Source: Acidimicrobiaceae bacterium
GTDB lineage: Bacteria > Actinomycetota > Acidimicrobiia > Acidimicrobiales > MedAcidi-G1
Direction of reading: 5' to 3'
DNA: 53,153 bases
NCBI GenBank assembly: GCA_002687745.1
Contig: NZBE01000025.1
Location: forward strand, 1 to 53,153
Numbering within the stretch: position 1 is the stretch's first letter; each line of letters starts with the position of its first letter. The translations under genes were made by a program, and so were the position numbers. Positions 16,583 to 25,544 of the stretch are shown in pieces. The notes beneath the pieces were generated by a model. The model was not told the origin of the DNA. It did not search any database and saw nothing but the letters and a program-made list of their open reading frames with translations.

Positions 16583-17823
16583 ACGTCGAAATGATGGAGG
16601 CCCTTCAGGCCCTTGCCGGAGAGCGTGGCGTCACCCTCGACACACTGTTCGCCGCGCTGGCAGATGCGCTCGAGTCGGCGTACAAGCGGATGCCCGGAGC
16701 CCATGAGTTCTCATGGGTGACGATCGATCCCGACACCATGGAGATTCGGGTCTTTGCCCAGGACCTCGACGAGGAGGACGAACCTGTCGGCGAGGAGTAC
16801 GACGTCACACCCGATGACTTCGGCCGCATAGCCGCCCAGACGACCAGGCAGGTAATGACCCAGCGCATTCGTGAGGCCGAACGCGACCTCAAGTACGAGG
16901 AGTACGCCGGACGCGAGGGAGACATCGTCACGGGGATGATCCAGCAGACCGATGCCCGCTACACCCTGCTCGACCTTGGTCGGGTCGAGGCACTGCTACC
17001 GCAGGCCGAGCAGGTTCCGTTCGAGCGACCCGAGGCCAACACCCGGCTGAAGGCCTACATCGTCGAGGTGCGCAAGACGGCCAAGGGCCCCCAGATAGTG
17101 GTCAGCCGCACCCACCCCGGTCTCATCAAGCGACTCTTTGAACTGGAGGTACCTGAGATCGCCGACGGTGTGGTCGAGATCAGAGCCTGCGCCCGCGAGC
17201 CCGGACACCGCACCAAGATCGCTGTCGGTTCCAATGATTCCAACGTCGACCCGGTAGGCGCCTGTGTCGGAGCCCGGGGCGCACGCGTCCGGATGGTCGT
17301 GAACGAGTTGCGTGGCGAGAAGATCGACATTGTCCCCTTCTCGGAGGACCCCGCCGACTTCGTGATGAAGGCCCTCTCTCCCGCCAAGGTCAAAGAGGTC
17401 CTCATCGACGAGGAAACCGGAACTGCAACGGTGATCGTGCCCGACTACCAGCTTTCGCTTGCCATCGGCAAGGAGGGTCAGAACGCACGTCTCTCGGCCC
17501 GGATGACCGGCTGGCGGGTCGACATCAAGAGCGAGACCCAGGTGGCCGAGGAGGCCGCATACGCCGACATCGAGTGGGCCGAGGGCGAGTGGGTTCTCGA
17601 CGAGGCCACCGGTGAGCAGGTCTGGAAGCCCGCCGAGGGCGGCCCGGCAGTCTCGGCCGACCAGTGGACCGAGGCAGCTGCTGCCGACGAGGAGTCTCCG
17701 TCGGAGGAGGCTTCTGCCGATGAGCAGGCTCCAGACGACTCTGATGCCGCTGATGGTTCGGCGTCCGATGAGGCTGAGGTGCCGGCCGGCGACGATGACA
17801 CCGAGTCGGAGTCGCAGGCATAG
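16579..17823 (+). CDS. nusA: Transcription termination/antitermination factor NusA
   Basis: 414 residues. RNAP-binding N-terminal domain (1 to about 115), S1 domain (about 116-185; EGDIVTGMIQQTDARYTLLDLG), and two KH domains (about 190-335) with GACVGARGARVRMVVNEL and AIGKEGQNARLSARMTGW. An acidic tail follows from about 345 (EEASADEQAPDDSDAADG), ending ESESQA. Actinobacterial NusA usually ends near residue 345-350, so the tail is an addition. Stop TAG at 17821-17823; the ylxR start probably lies inside it. Its own leader hairpin suggests autoregulation. Confidence 0.95.
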   Translation: MNVEMMEALQALAGERGVTLDTLFAALADALESAYKRMPGAHEFSWVTIDPDTMEIRVFAQDLDEEDEPVGEEYDVTPDDFGRIAAQTTRQVMTQRIREAERDLKYEEYAGREGDIVTGMIQQTDARYTLLDLGRVEALLPQAEQVPFERPEANTRLKAYIVEVRKTAKGPQIVVSRTHPGLIKRLFELEVPEIADGVVEIRACAREPGHRTKIAVGSNDSNVDPVGACVGARGARVRMVVNELRGEKIDIVPFSEDPADFVMKALSPAKVKEVLIDEETGTATVIVPDYQLSLAIGKEGQNARLSARMTGWRVDIKSETQVAEEAAYADIEWAEGEWVLDEATGEQVWKPAEGGPAVSADQWTEAAAADEESPSEEASADEQAPDDSDAADGSASDEAEVPAGDDDTESESQA

Positions 17824-18095
17824 TTCCCGAACGGACCTGTATCGGTTGTAGGCGCAGATCGGCTGTAGGCGACCTGGCCCGCATCGCCTGGAGCGACGAC
17901 GTCGGCGCACCGGTGCCTGACCCCGGGGGATCGGGCAGGGGTGCATGGCTGCATCGTGATGCTGGTTGTGCCGCACTGGTGGGGCCCGATGCCCTCTCCA
18001 GGGCTCTGCGAAGGGTGGTCGGCCGTGTCGAGGCCGACGACCTGTTGGCCCGGTGGCCTGCGACACCGGGGCGGAGGCCACCCTCGAAAGGGTGA
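17820..18095 (+). CDS. ylxR: YlxR (DUF448) protein with a non-canonical start
   Basis: The reading frame is open from 17799 to the TGA at 18093-18095 and encodes a full YlxR domain: ERTCIGCRRRS, GDLARIAW, GGSGRGAWLHRDAGCAAL, LSRALRRV. No ATG, GTG or TTG precedes the CxxC motif. The next usable start, a GTG at 17913, would delete it. ATA at 17820 is the best candidate: it shares three bases with the nusA TAG stop and has GGAG (17808-17811) 8 bases upstream, ideal spacing. That gives 91 residues, the family size. YlxR is a nucleoid/RNA-binding regulator encoded between nusA and infB in most Gram-positives. A sequencing error or a -1 shift out of nusA are alternatives. Confidence 0.75.
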   Translation: MVPERTCIGCRRRSAVGDLARIAWSDDVGAPVPDPGGSGRGAWLHRDAGCAALVGPDALSRALRRVVGRVEADDLLARWPATPGRRPPSKG

Positions 18096-18112
18096 TCGGG
18101 GTCGCTGGCCGA

Positions 18113-18118
18113 TAGCGT
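18113..18118 (+). promoter_or_regulatory. Possible internal -10 (TAGCGT) before infB
   Basis: TAGCGT in the 138-base ylxR-infB gap would start transcription near 18125 with a leader of about 110 bases. Same hexamer as other elements here but not abutting the start codon, so weaker. Confidence 0.3.
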
Positions 18119-18233
18119 CAATGGCCGGTCCCGCCCACAGGCCCGGGGTGCCGTACCCCGGAACCGGTAGGGCAGGTCTGAACCGGAACTTCCGTCCAGC
18201 AAGCCCTCGATTCGACAGGACATCAGAACCACA

Positions 18234-20987
18234 GTGCCGAAAAACATCCGCGTCTACGAGTTGGCGCGAGAACTTGGGATGACCAACGCAGAGGTCCTCG
18301 ACCTCTGCAATTCCCTCGGAGTGGGCACCAAGAGCCACTCTTCGGGCATGGTCGAGCCTCAGGCGGACCGGGTGCGGCGCAAGGCTGTACGGGAGGGCCT
18401 GACGCGCGACGAACAGCCTGAGGAGCCCGGAGCCAAGAAGCCGGCGAGGAAGAAGAAGCCCGAGCCGGTTGCCGAGCCGAAGCCCGAGCCGGTTGCCGAG
18501 CCGAAGCCAGAGCCGGTTCCTGAACCCGAGCCGGAGCCGGTTCCTGAACCCGAGCCGGAGTCGGTTCCCGAACCCGAGCCTGAGCCGGTTCCCGAACCTG
18601 AGCCGGAGCCGGTTCCGGAACCTGAGGTTGTGTCCGAGCCTGAGCCAGAGGCACCAAGGCCCCGTGTCATCTCTTCAAGTGGGTCATCTGCTCCACCCCG
18701 GCGTGATGTCGAGCCCGAGGAGTCCGCTGATGTTCCTGTCGAGCCGGTCCATCATGATGAGGAACCGTCAGTGCCCGATCCGGCAGCACGGGTGGACAGT
18801 GGAAAGCGCCTGCCTCCTCCAGGGTCCAAGCCGCCTCTGTCGTCGTCCGGAAAGCCGATTCCCCCGCCCCCAGGGCCTCCGGTGTCCGACTCGGGTCGCA
18901 GGATCCCCCCACCTCCGGGTTCTGGCGAACGCCGAAACGCTCCTCCTGCAGGTGGTGCTCCGGGCCGTCCCGGTGGCCCTGCTCCAGCGGGCAGACGGCC
19001 ACCGATGGGTGGCGGTCCCCGACAGTCGGTACCAGGTGCAGGCCCGAAGCCCGGCGGAGGTCCCGGCGGACGTCCGGGTGGACGTCCAGGTGGAGGTCCC
19101 GGCGGACGAAGGCCACCTCGACGCAAGGGTCGCAGGCGTCGCAGTCGTGAAGAACTCCAGCCGATGGACATTCCGACGTACACCCCTGAGGACGCAGCTG
19201 TTCCGGACGGAGTGGTTGTCGTTGAACGTGCCTGCACCGCTCAGGAACTGGGACCGAAGCTGAACCGTACGACCGCTGACGTCATCCGGTTCCTCATGCA
19301 ACAGGGCGAGATGGTCACAGCCACCCAGTCCCTGTCCGACGACATGATCGAGTTGTTTGCAGCCGAACTCGAGGTCGAGATCCGAATGGTGGATCCCGGC
19401 GAGGAGCAGGAGGTCGAACTGCTCAAGTTGCTGGATGTCGTCGACGATGCCGGTGACGACGACGCTCCACTGCGGGCGCCGGTGATCACGGTCATGGGCC
19501 ACGTCGACCACGGCAAGACCAAGCTGCTCGACCAGATTCGCAACACCAATGCAGTTGATGACGAGGCTGGTGGGATTACCCAGCACATCGGCGCGTACCA
19601 GGCCCGTTCAGGTGGCAATGCGCTCACCTTCCTCGATACCCCCGGGCACGAGGCCTTCACCGCCATGCGGGCGCGTGGGGCTGGTGCGACCGACATTGTT
19701 GTTCTGGTAGTCGCTGCCGACGACGGCGTCATGCCCCAGACGGTTGAGGCGCTCAACCACGCGAAGGTCGCCGATGTTCCGATCATGGTCGCCATCAACA
19801 AGGTCGACCGGGAGAACGCAGATCCGCAGAAGGTCCTCAGCCAGCTTGCTGAGCACGACCTGGTGCCAGAGGCCTGGGGCGGTGACACGGTCACCGTCGA
19901 GGTGTCAGCGCTTGTAGGCACCGGTGTCAGCGAACTTCTCGAACACCTTCTGGTTCTGGCAGAGGTCGAGGACCTTCGTGCCGATCCCGCAGGCCGGGCA
20001 CAGGGGGTGGTGCTCGAGTCCTTCCTCGACATCGGGCGAGGTCCTGTGGCCACGGTTCTGGTCCAGCGCGGAACCCTCAGGGTCGGTGATCCGATGGTTG
20101 CCGGCGCCGCATGGGGACGCGTGAGGGCCCTTGTCAACGACAGTGGCGAGCAGGTCGATGAGGCCGGTCCTTCAGTGCCTGTCCAGGTGCTGGGCCTGTC
20201 CGATGTTGCAGATGCCGGCGAGGGCTTCGTGGTCGCACCCAATGAGAAGGTCGCAGGGCGCGTTGCTGACAAGCGTGGGCACTGGCGACGGGTGGCGAAC
20301 ATCGGGCGCGACGCACACGCACTTTCAGGTGGAGCCAGGCTCGAGGACGTGTTCGAGCAGATCCAGAGGGGCGAGGTCGCCAACCTGAACCTCGTCGTGA
20401 AAGCCGATGTCAACGGTTCACTCGAGGCCGTGACCGAAAGCCTCCAGAAGCTCGAGCGCGACGAGGTGAAGCTCTCCTTTGTGCACCGTGCCGTGGGTCG
20501 GATCACCGAGAACGACATTCAGTTGGCAGCGACGTCGAACGCCACGATTATCGGATTCAACGTGCGACCCGAGCGCAAGGCTCGGGAGTTCGCCGACGCC
20601 GAGAAGGTCGAGATCCGTACCTACGAGATCATCTACAAGCTGATCGAAGACGTCGAGGCTGCGATGCTCGGCATGCTGTCTCCGGAGTACGAGGAGATCG
20701 TCACCGGCGAGGCCGAGGTGCGTCAGGTCTTCTCGGTTCCACGGATCGGAAAGGTGGCCGGCTGCTATGTCACCAGTGGCACGATCATCCGCGGATCCAA
20801 GGTTCGTTTCCTCCGCGACGGCGCGGTCATCTGGAATGGAGACATCAGCTCGCTGCGCAGGTTCAAAGATGACGTGCGAGAAGTCCAGTCCGGCTATGAG
20901 TGCGGAATCGGACTGTCCGACTACCAGGACCTCAAGGACGGCGATGTGATCGAGACCTTCGAGAACCGCGAGCTGGCCCGCACCTGA
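18234..20987 (+). CDS. infB: Translation initiation factor IF-2
   Basis: 917 residues. IF2_N module at the start ([22 protein letters not shown]), then a roughly 230-residue disordered stretch with [10 protein letters not shown] repeats and Pro/Gly/Arg-rich segments. A second IF2_N-like region ([29 protein letters not shown], shown in parts) follows. The G domain has [28 protein letters not shown] and SAL. Domains II, III and IV follow to the C-terminus ([13 protein letters not shown]). GTG start. It recruits initiator tRNA to the 30S subunit. Extra length over typical IF-2 comes from the repeat-rich linker. RbfA follows after 10 bases. Confidence 0.95.
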   Translation: MPKNIRVYELARELGMTNAEVLDLCNSLGVGTKSHSSGMVEPQADRVRRKAVREGLTRDEQPEEPGAKKPARKKKPEPVAEPKPEPVAEPKPEPVPEPEPEPVPEPEPESVPEPEPEPVPEPEPEPVPEPEVVSEPEPEAPRPRVISSSGSSAPPRRDVEPEESADVPVEPVHHDEEPSVPDPAARVDSGKRLPPPGSKPPLSSSGKPIPPPPGPPVSDSGRRIPPPPGSGERRNAPPAGGAPGRPGGPAPAGRRPPMGGGPRQSVPGAGPKPGGGPGGRPGGRPGGGPGGRRPPRRKGRRRRSREELQPMDIPTYTPEDAAVPDGVVVVERACTAQELGPKLNRTTADVIRFLMQQGEMVTATQSLSDDMIELFAAELEVEIRMVDPGEEQEVELLKLLDVVDDAGDDDAPLRAPVITVMGHVDHGKTKLLDQIRNTNAVDDEAGGITQHIGAYQARSGGNALTFLDTPGHEAFTAMRARGAGATDIVVLVVAADDGVMPQTVEALNHAKVADVPIMVAINKVDRENADPQKVLSQLAEHDLVPEAWGGDTVTVEVSALVGTGVSELLEHLLVLAEVEDLRADPAGRAQGVVLESFLDIGRGPVATVLVQRGTLRVGDPMVAGAAWGRVRALVNDSGEQVDEAGPSVPVQVLGLSDVADAGEGFVVAPNEKVAGRVADKRGHWRRVANIGRDAHALSGGARLEDVFEQIQRGEVANLNLVVKADVNGSLEAVTESLQKLERDEVKLSFVHRAVGRITENDIQLAATSNATIIGFNVRPERKAREFADAEKVEIRTYEIIYKLIEDVEAAMLGMLSPEYEEIVTGEAEVRQVFSVPRIGKVAGCYVTSGTIIRGSKVRFLRDGAVIWNGDISSLRRFKDDVREVQSGYECGIGLSDYQDLKDGDVIETFENRELART
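18456..18627 (+). repeat. Glu-Pro-Val repeat tract in infB
   Basis: Two 24-bp units (18456-18479 and 18480-18503; AAGCCCGAGCCGGTTGCCGA) are followed by imperfect 30-bp units built on GAGCCGGTTCC. Together they encode KPEPVAEP and [10 protein letters not shown] repeats in the disordered linker before the G domain. Similar in style to the rpsP and rpsB tails. Confidence 0.85.
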
Positions 20988-20997
20988 GCGGTCGACC

Positions 20998-21372
20998 ATG
21001 GCACGGGCACGACGCCGCCCCGCAGGCGGAAGGCGCGGATACGACAGGACCGACCGGCTCAACTCGTTGCTCTTTCGGATCCTTGCCGAGGAGTTCGAGT
21101 TGATCGACGATGAGCGCTTCGGATTCCTCACCGTCACCGGTGTGAGCACTGACCGTGACCTCACAACAGCCAGCGTCTTTGTCACGAGCGATGCCAAGGG
21201 CGAGGACCTGTTCGAGGCACTCGAGGAGCACCGGCCGCGACTGCAGAGGGCCGTTGCTGAACAGGCCAGGCTTCGACGGGTCCCACCGCTTCGTTTTGTG
21301 TCCGATGAGGCTGTTCGATCCGCCGACAGGATCGAGGCCATCCTCCGGGACCTCGAGGCCGGAGATGCCTGA
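20998..21372 (+). CDS. rbfA: Ribosome-binding factor A
   Basis: 124 residues, a single KH-like RbfA domain. It starts ARRRPAGGRRGYDRTDRLNSL with a basic N-terminus. Then come ERFGFLTVTGVSTDRDLTTASVFV (conserved beta hairpin, shown in parts), FEALEEHRPRLQRAVAEQ, and LRFVSDEAVRSADRIEAIL. It promotes late 30S/16S 5' end maturation. The start is ATG, 10 bases after infB. Confidence 0.93.
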   Translation: MARARRRPAGGRRGYDRTDRLNSLLFRILAEEFELIDDERFGFLTVTGVSTDRDLTTASVFVTSDAKGEDLFEALEEHRPRLQRAVAEQARLRRVPPLRFVSDEAVRSADRIEAILRDLEAGDA

Positions 21373-21420
21373 GTCATCTGCGCTGTGGGTCGCATGGCCC
21401 CACGTCTGGGCCGGCACCTG

Positions 21421-22293
21421 ATGTCGGGCAGGCCCGGAGGTCCGGATGGCATCGCCGTCGTGGACAAGAAGGCCGGCTGGACCAGCCACGATGTGGTGGC
21501 GAAGGCGCGGGGGGTCCTGGGCACGAGGAAGGTGGGCCATTCGGGAACGCTCGATCCTGATGCCACAGGTGTCCTGGTCCTCGGTGTCGGGCGGGCCACC
21601 CGCCTGCTGCGGTTTCTGACACTCCTTCCCAAGATCTACAGGTGTCAGATCCTGCTCGGAACCGAGACGTCCACCCTGGACGCATCAGGAGAGGTCGTCG
21701 CTGAGCACGACATGTCAGATGTCCGCCTGGACCAGGTCGAGGGTGCCGCCGAGGGGTTCGTCGGCGACATCTCCCAGGTGCCTCCCATGGTGTCGGCAAT
21801 CAAGGTCGGGGGCCGGAGGTTGTATGAGGTCGCCAGAGAGGGCGGCGAGGTGGAGCGTGCGGCCAGACCTGTGACCGTCTACCGGTTTGACATCACCGGA
21901 ACTGACGATCCCGGGGTCTACGAGGCTCTTGTGGAGTGCTCTGCCGGGACCTATGTCCGCTCGCTTGCCGCAGATCTTGGTTCGGCGCTCGGCGGCGGTG
22001 CACACCTCGACGGCCTTCGTCGGCTGTCGGTGGGCCCTTTCAGCGATGCAGAGGCGACCTCTGTCGAGAAGATCGACCTGTTGCCGATGGCCGAGGCCTT
22101 CAGGGGTCGAGAAGGGGTCGTGGTCGACGAGGTTGTGGCAGGCGATGTCGCCCACGGGAAGGTAATGGACCTGGGCCGCCTCGGGGTTGGAGGCGACGGA
22201 CCATGGCCGGTCCACGACACCGAAGGTTCCCTGATAGCCGTCTACGAACCCCACGGTGACATGGCAAAGCCGGCAGTGGTGCTGGTGGGTTGA
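21421..22293 (+). CDS. truB: tRNA pseudouridine-55 synthase TruB
   Basis: About 290 residues. GIAVVDKKAGWTSHDVVAKA at the N-terminus, catalytic-Asp motif HSGTLDPDATGVLVLGVG, KIYRCQILLGTETSTLD, VPPMVSAIKVGGRRLYEVAR, and CSAGTYVRSLAADLG. It converts U55 to pseudouridine in the T-loop. ATG at 21421 was preferred because family members begin a few residues before GIAVVDK; an ATG at 21394 or GTG at 21385 would add 9 or 12 residues. No strong ribosome binding site is seen at any of them. The C-terminal half after about 215 is divergent. Confidence 0.94.
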   Translation: MSGRPGGPDGIAVVDKKAGWTSHDVVAKARGVLGTRKVGHSGTLDPDATGVLVLGVGRATRLLRFLTLLPKIYRCQILLGTETSTLDASGEVVAEHDMSDVRLDQVEGAAEGFVGDISQVPPMVSAIKVGGRRLYEVAREGGEVERAARPVTVYRFDITGTDDPGVYEALVECSAGTYVRSLAADLGSALGGGAHLDGLRRLSVGPFSDAEATSVEKIDLLPMAEAFRGREGVVVDEVVAGDVAHGKVMDLGRLGVGGDGPWPVHDTEGSLIAVYEPHGDMAKPAVVLVG

Positions 22294-22297
22294 TGTC

Positions 22298-23038
22298 GTG
22301 ACCCTGGTGAGCGTGCTGCTCCTGCTGGCTGGCGGCCTCGGTGCCGGAATCGTCAACACCATGGCTGGTGGCGGTTCCCTGCTCACCGTCCCCCTTCTGG
22401 TTCTGGCGGGGGTTCCCGGGACGGTCGCAAACGGCTCCAACCGGGTCGGAATCCTCACATCCACGGCGACAGCGACCGTTGGATTCCGCCGGCTGGGGTA
22501 CTCGGGTCTGTCCAGGGCTCTCCCGGTGCTGGTCCCTGTGGCTGTCGGGGCTGTCATCGGGGCCGTACTCGTCGGGCAGTTGACCGATGAGGCGTTCGAG
22601 CGTGCCTTCGGGTTCCTGATGGTTCCGCTGCTCCTGATCTCGCTCAGGCCGCCCCGGGTGTCGGCATCGTCGTCTGACCCAACCTGGTCGGGGCCGGTTT
22701 CGGCGATCGTGTTTCTGGGTATCGGCATCTACGGGGGAGCGTTCCAGGCCGGGATCGGCCTTCTCCTTGTGCTGGCCCTGTCTCGCTCAGGTGTCGACCT
22801 GGTGTTGGCCAACAGCATCAAGGTCATGGTGGTCCTGGCCGTGACGGTCATGGCTCTGCCTGTGTTCGTGATCGGAGGCAGCGTCGACTGGGGGCCGGCT
22901 CTGGTGCTTGCCGTCGGCTATGCGGTCGGAGGATTCCTGGGGGCCCGTGTCACCGTGACCGGGGGTGAGAAGGTGATCCGGCCGGTACTTGTCGTGGTCG
23001 TCGTGGGCTTTGCCGGTCGGCTCGTCGGCCTCTACTGA
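22298..23038 (+). CDS. TauE/SafE (TSUP) family membrane permease
   Basis: About 246 residues with roughly eight hydrophobic spans. The family signature GGLGAGIVNTMAGGGSLLTVP lies at the N-terminus (split: GAGIVNTMAGGGS then LLTVPLLV). A symmetric second repeat begins GIYGGAFQAGIGLLLVLAL. TSUP proteins move sulfite, organosulfonates or related anions; the substrate here cannot be told. GTG at 22298 was chosen, 4 bases past truB; in-frame GTG codons downstream are possible. It interrupts the usual truB-ribF adjacency together with the converging aldolase gene. Confidence 0.85.
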   Translation: MTLVSVLLLLAGGLGAGIVNTMAGGGSLLTVPLLVLAGVPGTVANGSNRVGILTSTATATVGFRRLGYSGLSRALPVLVPVAVGAVIGAVLVGQLTDEAFERAFGFLMVPLLLISLRPPRVSASSSDPTWSGPVSAIVFLGIGIYGGAFQAGIGLLLVLALSRSGVDLVLANSIKVMVVLAVTVMALPVFVIGGSVDWGPALVLAVGYAVGGFLGARVTVTGGEKVIRPVLVVVVVGFAGRLVGLY

Positions 23039-23071
23039 GGCTGCGCCGGGGGTTCCTGGGAGGTGGGGGAG

Positions 23072-23830
23072 TCAACCACCCCTGATGGCGCTCAGTGCCC
23101 CTGCCATTGCGCCCTGCATTCCGCCCAGGTCTTCGGCAATCGTGACGATGCGGAACCCCTGTTCGAGCCGTCTGGCGGCGAGTGACGGGTTGGCATGAAT
23201 GCCGGGCACGACACCGTGTCTGGCGCAGGCCTCGATCACGGCCACAAGGGCCTCGTCGAAGGCTGCCTCGCCATCGTGGTTGCCGGGGCCCAGGCCCAGG
23301 TTGACGGAGAGGTCAGAGGGTCCCACGTAGACGGCGTTGACCCCGGCCAGGGACAGGATCTTGTCGAGCGACCCGAGTGCTCCGGTGGTCTCGATCATCG
23401 GTATGCACTGGGTTGAGCCGTCTGACATGCGGACGTAGTCGTCGCCGTAGATGATGGCGGCACGTGCCGGCCCGGTGCTCCGGTCGCCCCGGGGTGGATA
23501 CATGCAGGCCCTCACGGCGGCCTCGGCCTCGTCGGCTGAGTTGATCAGCGGGACAATGACCCCCGTGGCGCCGGCATCGAGGCACCACCCGATGGTTGAC
23601 GGGTCGTTCCCAGGCACCCGAACCAGAGCCCGTGGTGAGTGCGGATGGACGGCCTGGAGCATAGGGGTCAGGTCGCTGTGGCTCACGAGGCCGTGCTGCA
23701 TGTCGATGCAGATGTAGTCGAACCCGAGGAGCGAGGCGGCCTCGGCTGAGATGCTCGACGGCACCTTCAGCCAGCAGCCCAACTCGGTGGATGCGGGATC
23801 GAACGGTGCCGGTAACTGAGGTGAGGTCAT
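23072..23830 (-). CDS. HpcH/HpaI-family class II aldolase
   Basis: 252 residues. The HpcH/HpaI barrel is recognisable from GFDYICIDMQHGLV (about 36-49), RVPGNDPSTIGWCLDAGATGV, MIETTGAL with the metal-ligand Glu, and AVYVGPSDLSVNLG with the metal-ligand Asp. Relatives cleave 2-keto-3-deoxy sugar acids or 4-hydroxy-2-oxoheptanedioate to pyruvate plus an aldehyde, or act on citramalyl-CoA-like substrates. Without partner catabolic genes nearby the substrate is open. It converges with the TSUP gene and diverges from ribF. TAATGT sits 6 bases before the ATG, another leaderless-type arrangement. Confidence 0.85.
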   Translation of the reverse strand: MTSPQLPAPFDPASTELGCWLKVPSSISAEAASLLGFDYICIDMQHGLVSHSDLTPMLQAVHPHSPRALVRVPGNDPSTIGWCLDAGATGVIVPLINSADEAEAAVRACMYPPRGDRSTGPARAAIIYGDDYVRMSDGSTQCIPMIETTGALGSLDKILSLAGVNAVYVGPSDLSVNLGLGPGNHDGEAAFDEALVAVIEACARHGVVPGIHANPSLAARRLEQGFRIVTIAEDLGGMQGAMAGALSAIRGG

Positions 23831-23836
23831 CGGGTG

Positions 23837-23842
23837 ACATTA
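23837..23842 (-). promoter_or_regulatory. Leaderless-type -10 (TAATGT) for the HpaI-family aldolase
   Basis: On the minus strand TAATGT is followed by 6 bases and the ATG at 23830. It faces away from the ribF element at 23873-23878, forming a compact divergent promoter pair within 54 bases. Confidence 0.5.
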
Positions 23843-23872
23843 CCCGCGTATGCCTGCGGGTCGTTTCGCCAA

Positions 23873-23878
23873 TAGCGT
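23873..23878 (+). promoter_or_regulatory. Leaderless-type -10 (TAGCGT) for ribF
   Basis: TAGCGT, then 6 bases, then ATG at 23885. This spacing supports the ATG at 23885 over the GTG at 23879. Confidence 0.5.
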
Positions 23879-23884
23879 GTGGTC

Positions 23885-24826
23885 ATGCAGGTGCATCGTC
23901 GTGGTGACAGTGGGTTGGTCGACCTGCGGACCGTGGCGACGCTGGGCACCTTCGATGGAGTCCACCTTGGCCATCAGGAGGTCCTTGCGAGGACTGTTGC
24001 TGAGGCGCGCCAGCGTGGGATCGAGTCTGTCGTGGTCACCTTTGTCGGGCACCCTGCAGTGGTTCTACGGGCCGAGAGTGCCCCGCCGCTCCTGACGAGC
24101 CTCGAGGATCGGCTCGACCTGATCGGCGGATGTGGGATCGACCACGCCTTCCTGGTCGAGTTCGACGAGGCCGAGGCCCGGCGCACCGCCCTCGAGTTCA
24201 CCGAGGAGGTTCTGTTGGGCTGGGCCGGCGCAGAGGCGCTTGTAGTCGGCTACGACCTGCACTTCGGTCACAGGCGGGGCGGAAACCTCGCATTCCTGGA
24301 GGAACTCGGTCGCGAGCGTGGCTTCGACGTGATCGGTGTCGATGCCCTGAAGGAGATGCCCCTGACTCTCGAACCGATCTCTTCGACGGCGATTCGAAGG
24401 GCTCTGGCCGGAGGTGATGTGGCACATGCCGAGGTGATGCTCGGTCGGCTCTACGAGGTGGTGGGTGAGGTGGTGCGTGGCGACCAGCGGGGCCGGCAGA
24501 TCGGCTTTCCCACGGCCAACATCCCTCTCTCGCCGGAGAACGCGACACCCGCTGATGGCGTATATGCGGGTTGGCTGGTGAGGCCGGACGGCTCGAGGCA
24601 CCCGTGTGCGATTAACATCGGCAGGCGGCCGACCTTCTACTTGCACGCTGAGGAGTCACTGCTGGAGGCCCACCTGCTCGACTTCGACGGAGACCTCTAC
24701 GGGGAGGTCTGCAGGGTCTCCTTTGTCGACTTCCTGCGAGGTGAGCGCCGGTTCGACGGAGTCGAGTCCCTGGTTGCACAGCTGAAGGACGATGTAATCG
24801 GGGCACGCAGCATTCTTGGCTGTTGA
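23885..24826 (+). CDS. ribF: Bifunctional riboflavin kinase / FAD synthetase
   Basis: 313 residues, standard for RibF. The FMN adenylyltransferase half has the nucleotidyltransferase motif TLGTFDGVHLGHQEVL (about 20-35), GYDLHFGHRRGGNL, and ISSTAIRRALAGGDV. The flavokinase half has GRQIGFPTANIPL and INIGRRPTFY, ending in VDFLRGERRFDGVESLVAQL. It converts riboflavin to FMN and FAD. The three other riboflavin genes begin 88 bases downstream. ATG at 23885 was taken because of the upstream TAGCGT element and family N-terminus. Confidence 0.95.
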   Translation: MQVHRRGDSGLVDLRTVATLGTFDGVHLGHQEVLARTVAEARQRGIESVVVTFVGHPAVVLRAESAPPLLTSLEDRLDLIGGCGIDHAFLVEFDEAEARRTALEFTEEVLLGWAGAEALVVGYDLHFGHRRGGNLAFLEELGRERGFDVIGVDALKEMPLTLEPISSTAIRRALAGGDVAHAEVMLGRLYEVVGEVVRGDQRGRQIGFPTANIPLSPENATPADGVYAGWLVRPDGSRHPCAINIGRRPTFYLHAEESLLEAHLLDFDGDLYGEVCRVSFVDFLRGERRFDGVESLVAQLKDDVIGARSILGC

Positions 24827-24914
24827 ACGGGTCACCCTGCCGAGGGGTTACCGTTTCGGTCTGGTCCACCGTGCATGGCGGTGGGCTCCGACACGGAATC
24901 AACGGGTAGGGACG

Positions 24915-25544
24915 ATGTTCACAGGAATCATCGAGGAGACAGGTGAGGTTCGCGATGTGCGCGAAGTCGGCGATGGTCGGCGTCTTGTTGTTTCGGCAGA
25001 GGTGGTCCTCTCCGACGTCGTGGTCGGAGCCTCGATCTGCGTCGACGGGTGTTGTCTGACCGTGGTGGAACATGGCGAGGATGAACAGGGCTCATGGTTC
25101 GGAGTTGACGCCGTTCCAGAGACCCTCGATCGCACGACCCTGGGAGGAATCACCCCCGGAGAGCCGATCAACCTCGAGCGTTCGATGGCTGCCGACGGAA
25201 GGTTCGGAGGTCATATCGTCCAGGGCCATGTAGACACGGTCACGGTGGTCGAGGCCATCCACGAGCACCTTGACGGGTCAAAGCGCATCACGTTCCGTCT
25301 TCCCAGCTCCCTTTCAGGTCAGATTGTCGTAAAGGGGTCTGTCTGCCTTGACGGGGTCAGCCTTACGGTCGCGGGGTTGGGAGAAGGATCGTTCGATGTG
25401 GCTGTTGTCCCTCACACCCTGCACGTCACCACCCTCGGCTGTCTGAGGGCCGGTGACAGCGTGAACGTTGAGGTGGATGTCGTTGCCAGGTATGTGGCTG
25501 GCCTTGTGTCAAGGCTCGATTCGATGGCTGGGGGTCAGGGCTGA
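24915..25544 (+). CDS. ribE: Riboflavin synthase, alpha subunit
   Basis: 209 residues made of two lumazine-binding repeats. MFTGIIEETGEV opens repeat 1, with SICVDGCCLTVV and GGHIVQGHVDTV; repeat 2 has SVCLDGVSLTVAGLG. It dismutates two 6,7-dimethyl-8-ribityllumazine molecules into riboflavin. The ATG has a GGGTAGGGA site. TGATG overlap with ribBA. The 88-base leader after ribF does not show the conserved FMN-riboswitch sequence blocks. Confidence 0.95.
   Translation: MFTGIIEETGEVRDVREVGDGRRLVVSAEVVLSDVVVGASICVDGCCLTVVEHGEDEQGSWFGVDAVPETLDRTTLGGITPGEPINLERSMAADGRFGGHIVQGHVDTVTVVEAIHEHLDGSKRITFRLPSSLSGQIVVKGSVCLDGVSLTVAGLGEGSFDVAVVPHTLHVTTLGCLRAGDSVNVEVDVVARYVAGLVSRLDSMAGGQG

Noticed and set aside
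23062-23080. GGTGG/CCACC hairpin at the TSUP-aldolase convergence as terminator
   Set aside because: Only five base pairs, overlapping the aldolase stop codon and lacking a U-tract.
24827-24914. FMN riboswitch before ribE
   Set aside because: The conserved sequence blocks of the RFN element were not found by eye; the leader is also short for one.
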